Of a DNA stretch of 64,000 nucleotides, positions 63,466 to 64,000 are shown piece after piece. Source of the DNA: Capnocytophaga granulosa ATCC 51502 (GTDB lineage: Bacteria > Bacteroidota > Bacteroidia > Flavobacteriales > Flavobacteriaceae); NCBI RefSeq assembly GCF_000411115.1, contig NZ_KE150257.1, positions 62,001-126,000 of the forward strand, read 5' to 3'. The translations under genes and the position numbers were made by a program. The notes under the pieces were generated by a model, which did not search any database, was not told where the DNA came from, and was given only the letters and a program-made list of their open reading frames with translations. Each line of letters opens with the position of its first letter. The stretch's first letter is position 1.

Positions 63466-64000
63466 ATGGCATTATTCAATTTTCAAAAACCAGATAAGGT
63501 TATCATGATTGAATCCTCAGAGTTCGAGGGCAAATTCGAGTTTCGCCCCTTAGAACCTGGTTACGGACTCACCATTGGTAACGCATTACGACGAGTGATG
63601 CACTCCTCCCTAGAGGGCTTCGCAATCACTTCGGTTAAAATAGACACGGTAGAACACGAATTCTCTACCATCGCAGGAGTAGTAGAAGACGTTACCGAGA
63701 TTATTTTGAACTTGAAGCAAGTGCGTTTCAAACTGCAAACAGAAGGTACCGATCACGAAAAGGTCTCTATCTCTGTTACCGGTAAGAAACAATTGACTGC
63801 GGGTGATTTTCAAAAATTTATAACAGGTTTTCAAGTACTCAATCCCGATTTAGTAATCTGTAATATGGAACCTACAGTGAATATCAAAATGGATATCACT
63901 ATAGATAAGGGTATGGGTTACCTCTCTGCCGAGGAAAACGCTAAGCCTAATATGCCTATAGGTACGATTCCTACCGATGCCATCTTTACCCCTATCAAAA
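63466..64000 (+). CDS. rpoA: RNA polymerase alpha subunit (cut by window edge)
   Basis: The first 178 codons: [20 protein letters not shown], then [39 protein letters not shown], the alpha N-terminal dimerisation domain that starts polymerase assembly. The remaining NTD and the CTD lie beyond the window. The 20-base gap after rpsD includes a TAGTCAGCAGTCAG heptamer-like stretch. Confidence 0.97.
   Translation, partial: MALFNFQKPDKVIMIESSEFEGKFEFRPLEPGYGLTIGNALRRVMHSSLEGFAITSVKIDTVEHEFSTIAGVVEDVTEIILNLKQVRFKLQTEGTDHEKVSISVTGKKQLTAGDFQKFITGFQVLNPDLVICNMEPTVNIKMDITIDKGMGYLSAEENAKPNMPIGTIPTDAIFTPIK

Overview
The window comes from a low-to-moderate GC member of the Bacteroidota, class Flavobacteriia, most likely Capnocytophaga or a close relative. 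The evidence is: Bacteroidota-type promoters (TAnnTTTG at -7, sometimes with TTG or TTTG about 20 bases upstream), almost no Shine-Dalgarno sequences, LxxC lipoproteins, a TonB-dependent receptor, a joined str-S10-spc-alpha ribosomal operon without tuf, and proteins of flavobacterial type throughout. The genus is inference; no rRNA or tRNA gene is visible.

Layout. 1-13 kb: a split HipA system cut by the left edge, a shortened nitroreductase, recN, an ABC-F ATPase, a YiiX-like hydrolase, a TonB-dependent receptor with a GH3 glycosidase, and a secreted esterase beside the remains of a paralogue. 13-19 kb: tsaB, two methyltransferases, an OmpH-like lipoprotein and a LysE exporter, separated by long repeat-filled gaps holding six ParB-type parS palindromes. 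19-23 kb: rnr (frameshifted), an imperfect palindrome with inward-facing promoters, and an AT-rich gap with DnaA-box-like sites that is a candidate oriC. 23-32 kb: a possible small RNA, an MscS channel, an orphan ketoacyl synthase, radC, and a type III restriction-modification system. 32-43 kb: leuS followed by a same-strand run of six paralogous three-helix membrane proteins, with two unrelated genes and two pseudogenes between them, ending in a threonine-aldolase-like gene. 43-47.4 kb: a DUF389 protein, a small outer-membrane protein and an FN3-repeat lipoprotein. 47.8 kb to the end: one run of 32 same-strand translation genes from rpsL to a partial rpoA.

The gaps carry most of what is unusual. 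There are 7-bp-periodic tracts around many gene ends; five copies of a MITE-like element of about 230 bp with conserved inverted ends; a duplicated module that carries parS; and other inverted-repeat elements. The parS cluster, the candidate oriC and the rightward orientation of the ribosomal genes fit a replication origin near 13-22 kb, but no dnaA, dnaN, parA or parB is visible.

Two conserved genes, rpsS and rnr, have single-base frameshifts in A-homopolymers. Since rpsS is essential, sequencing or assembly error is the first explanation to test. I found no CRISPR array, intact transposase, prophage, tRNA or rRNA.
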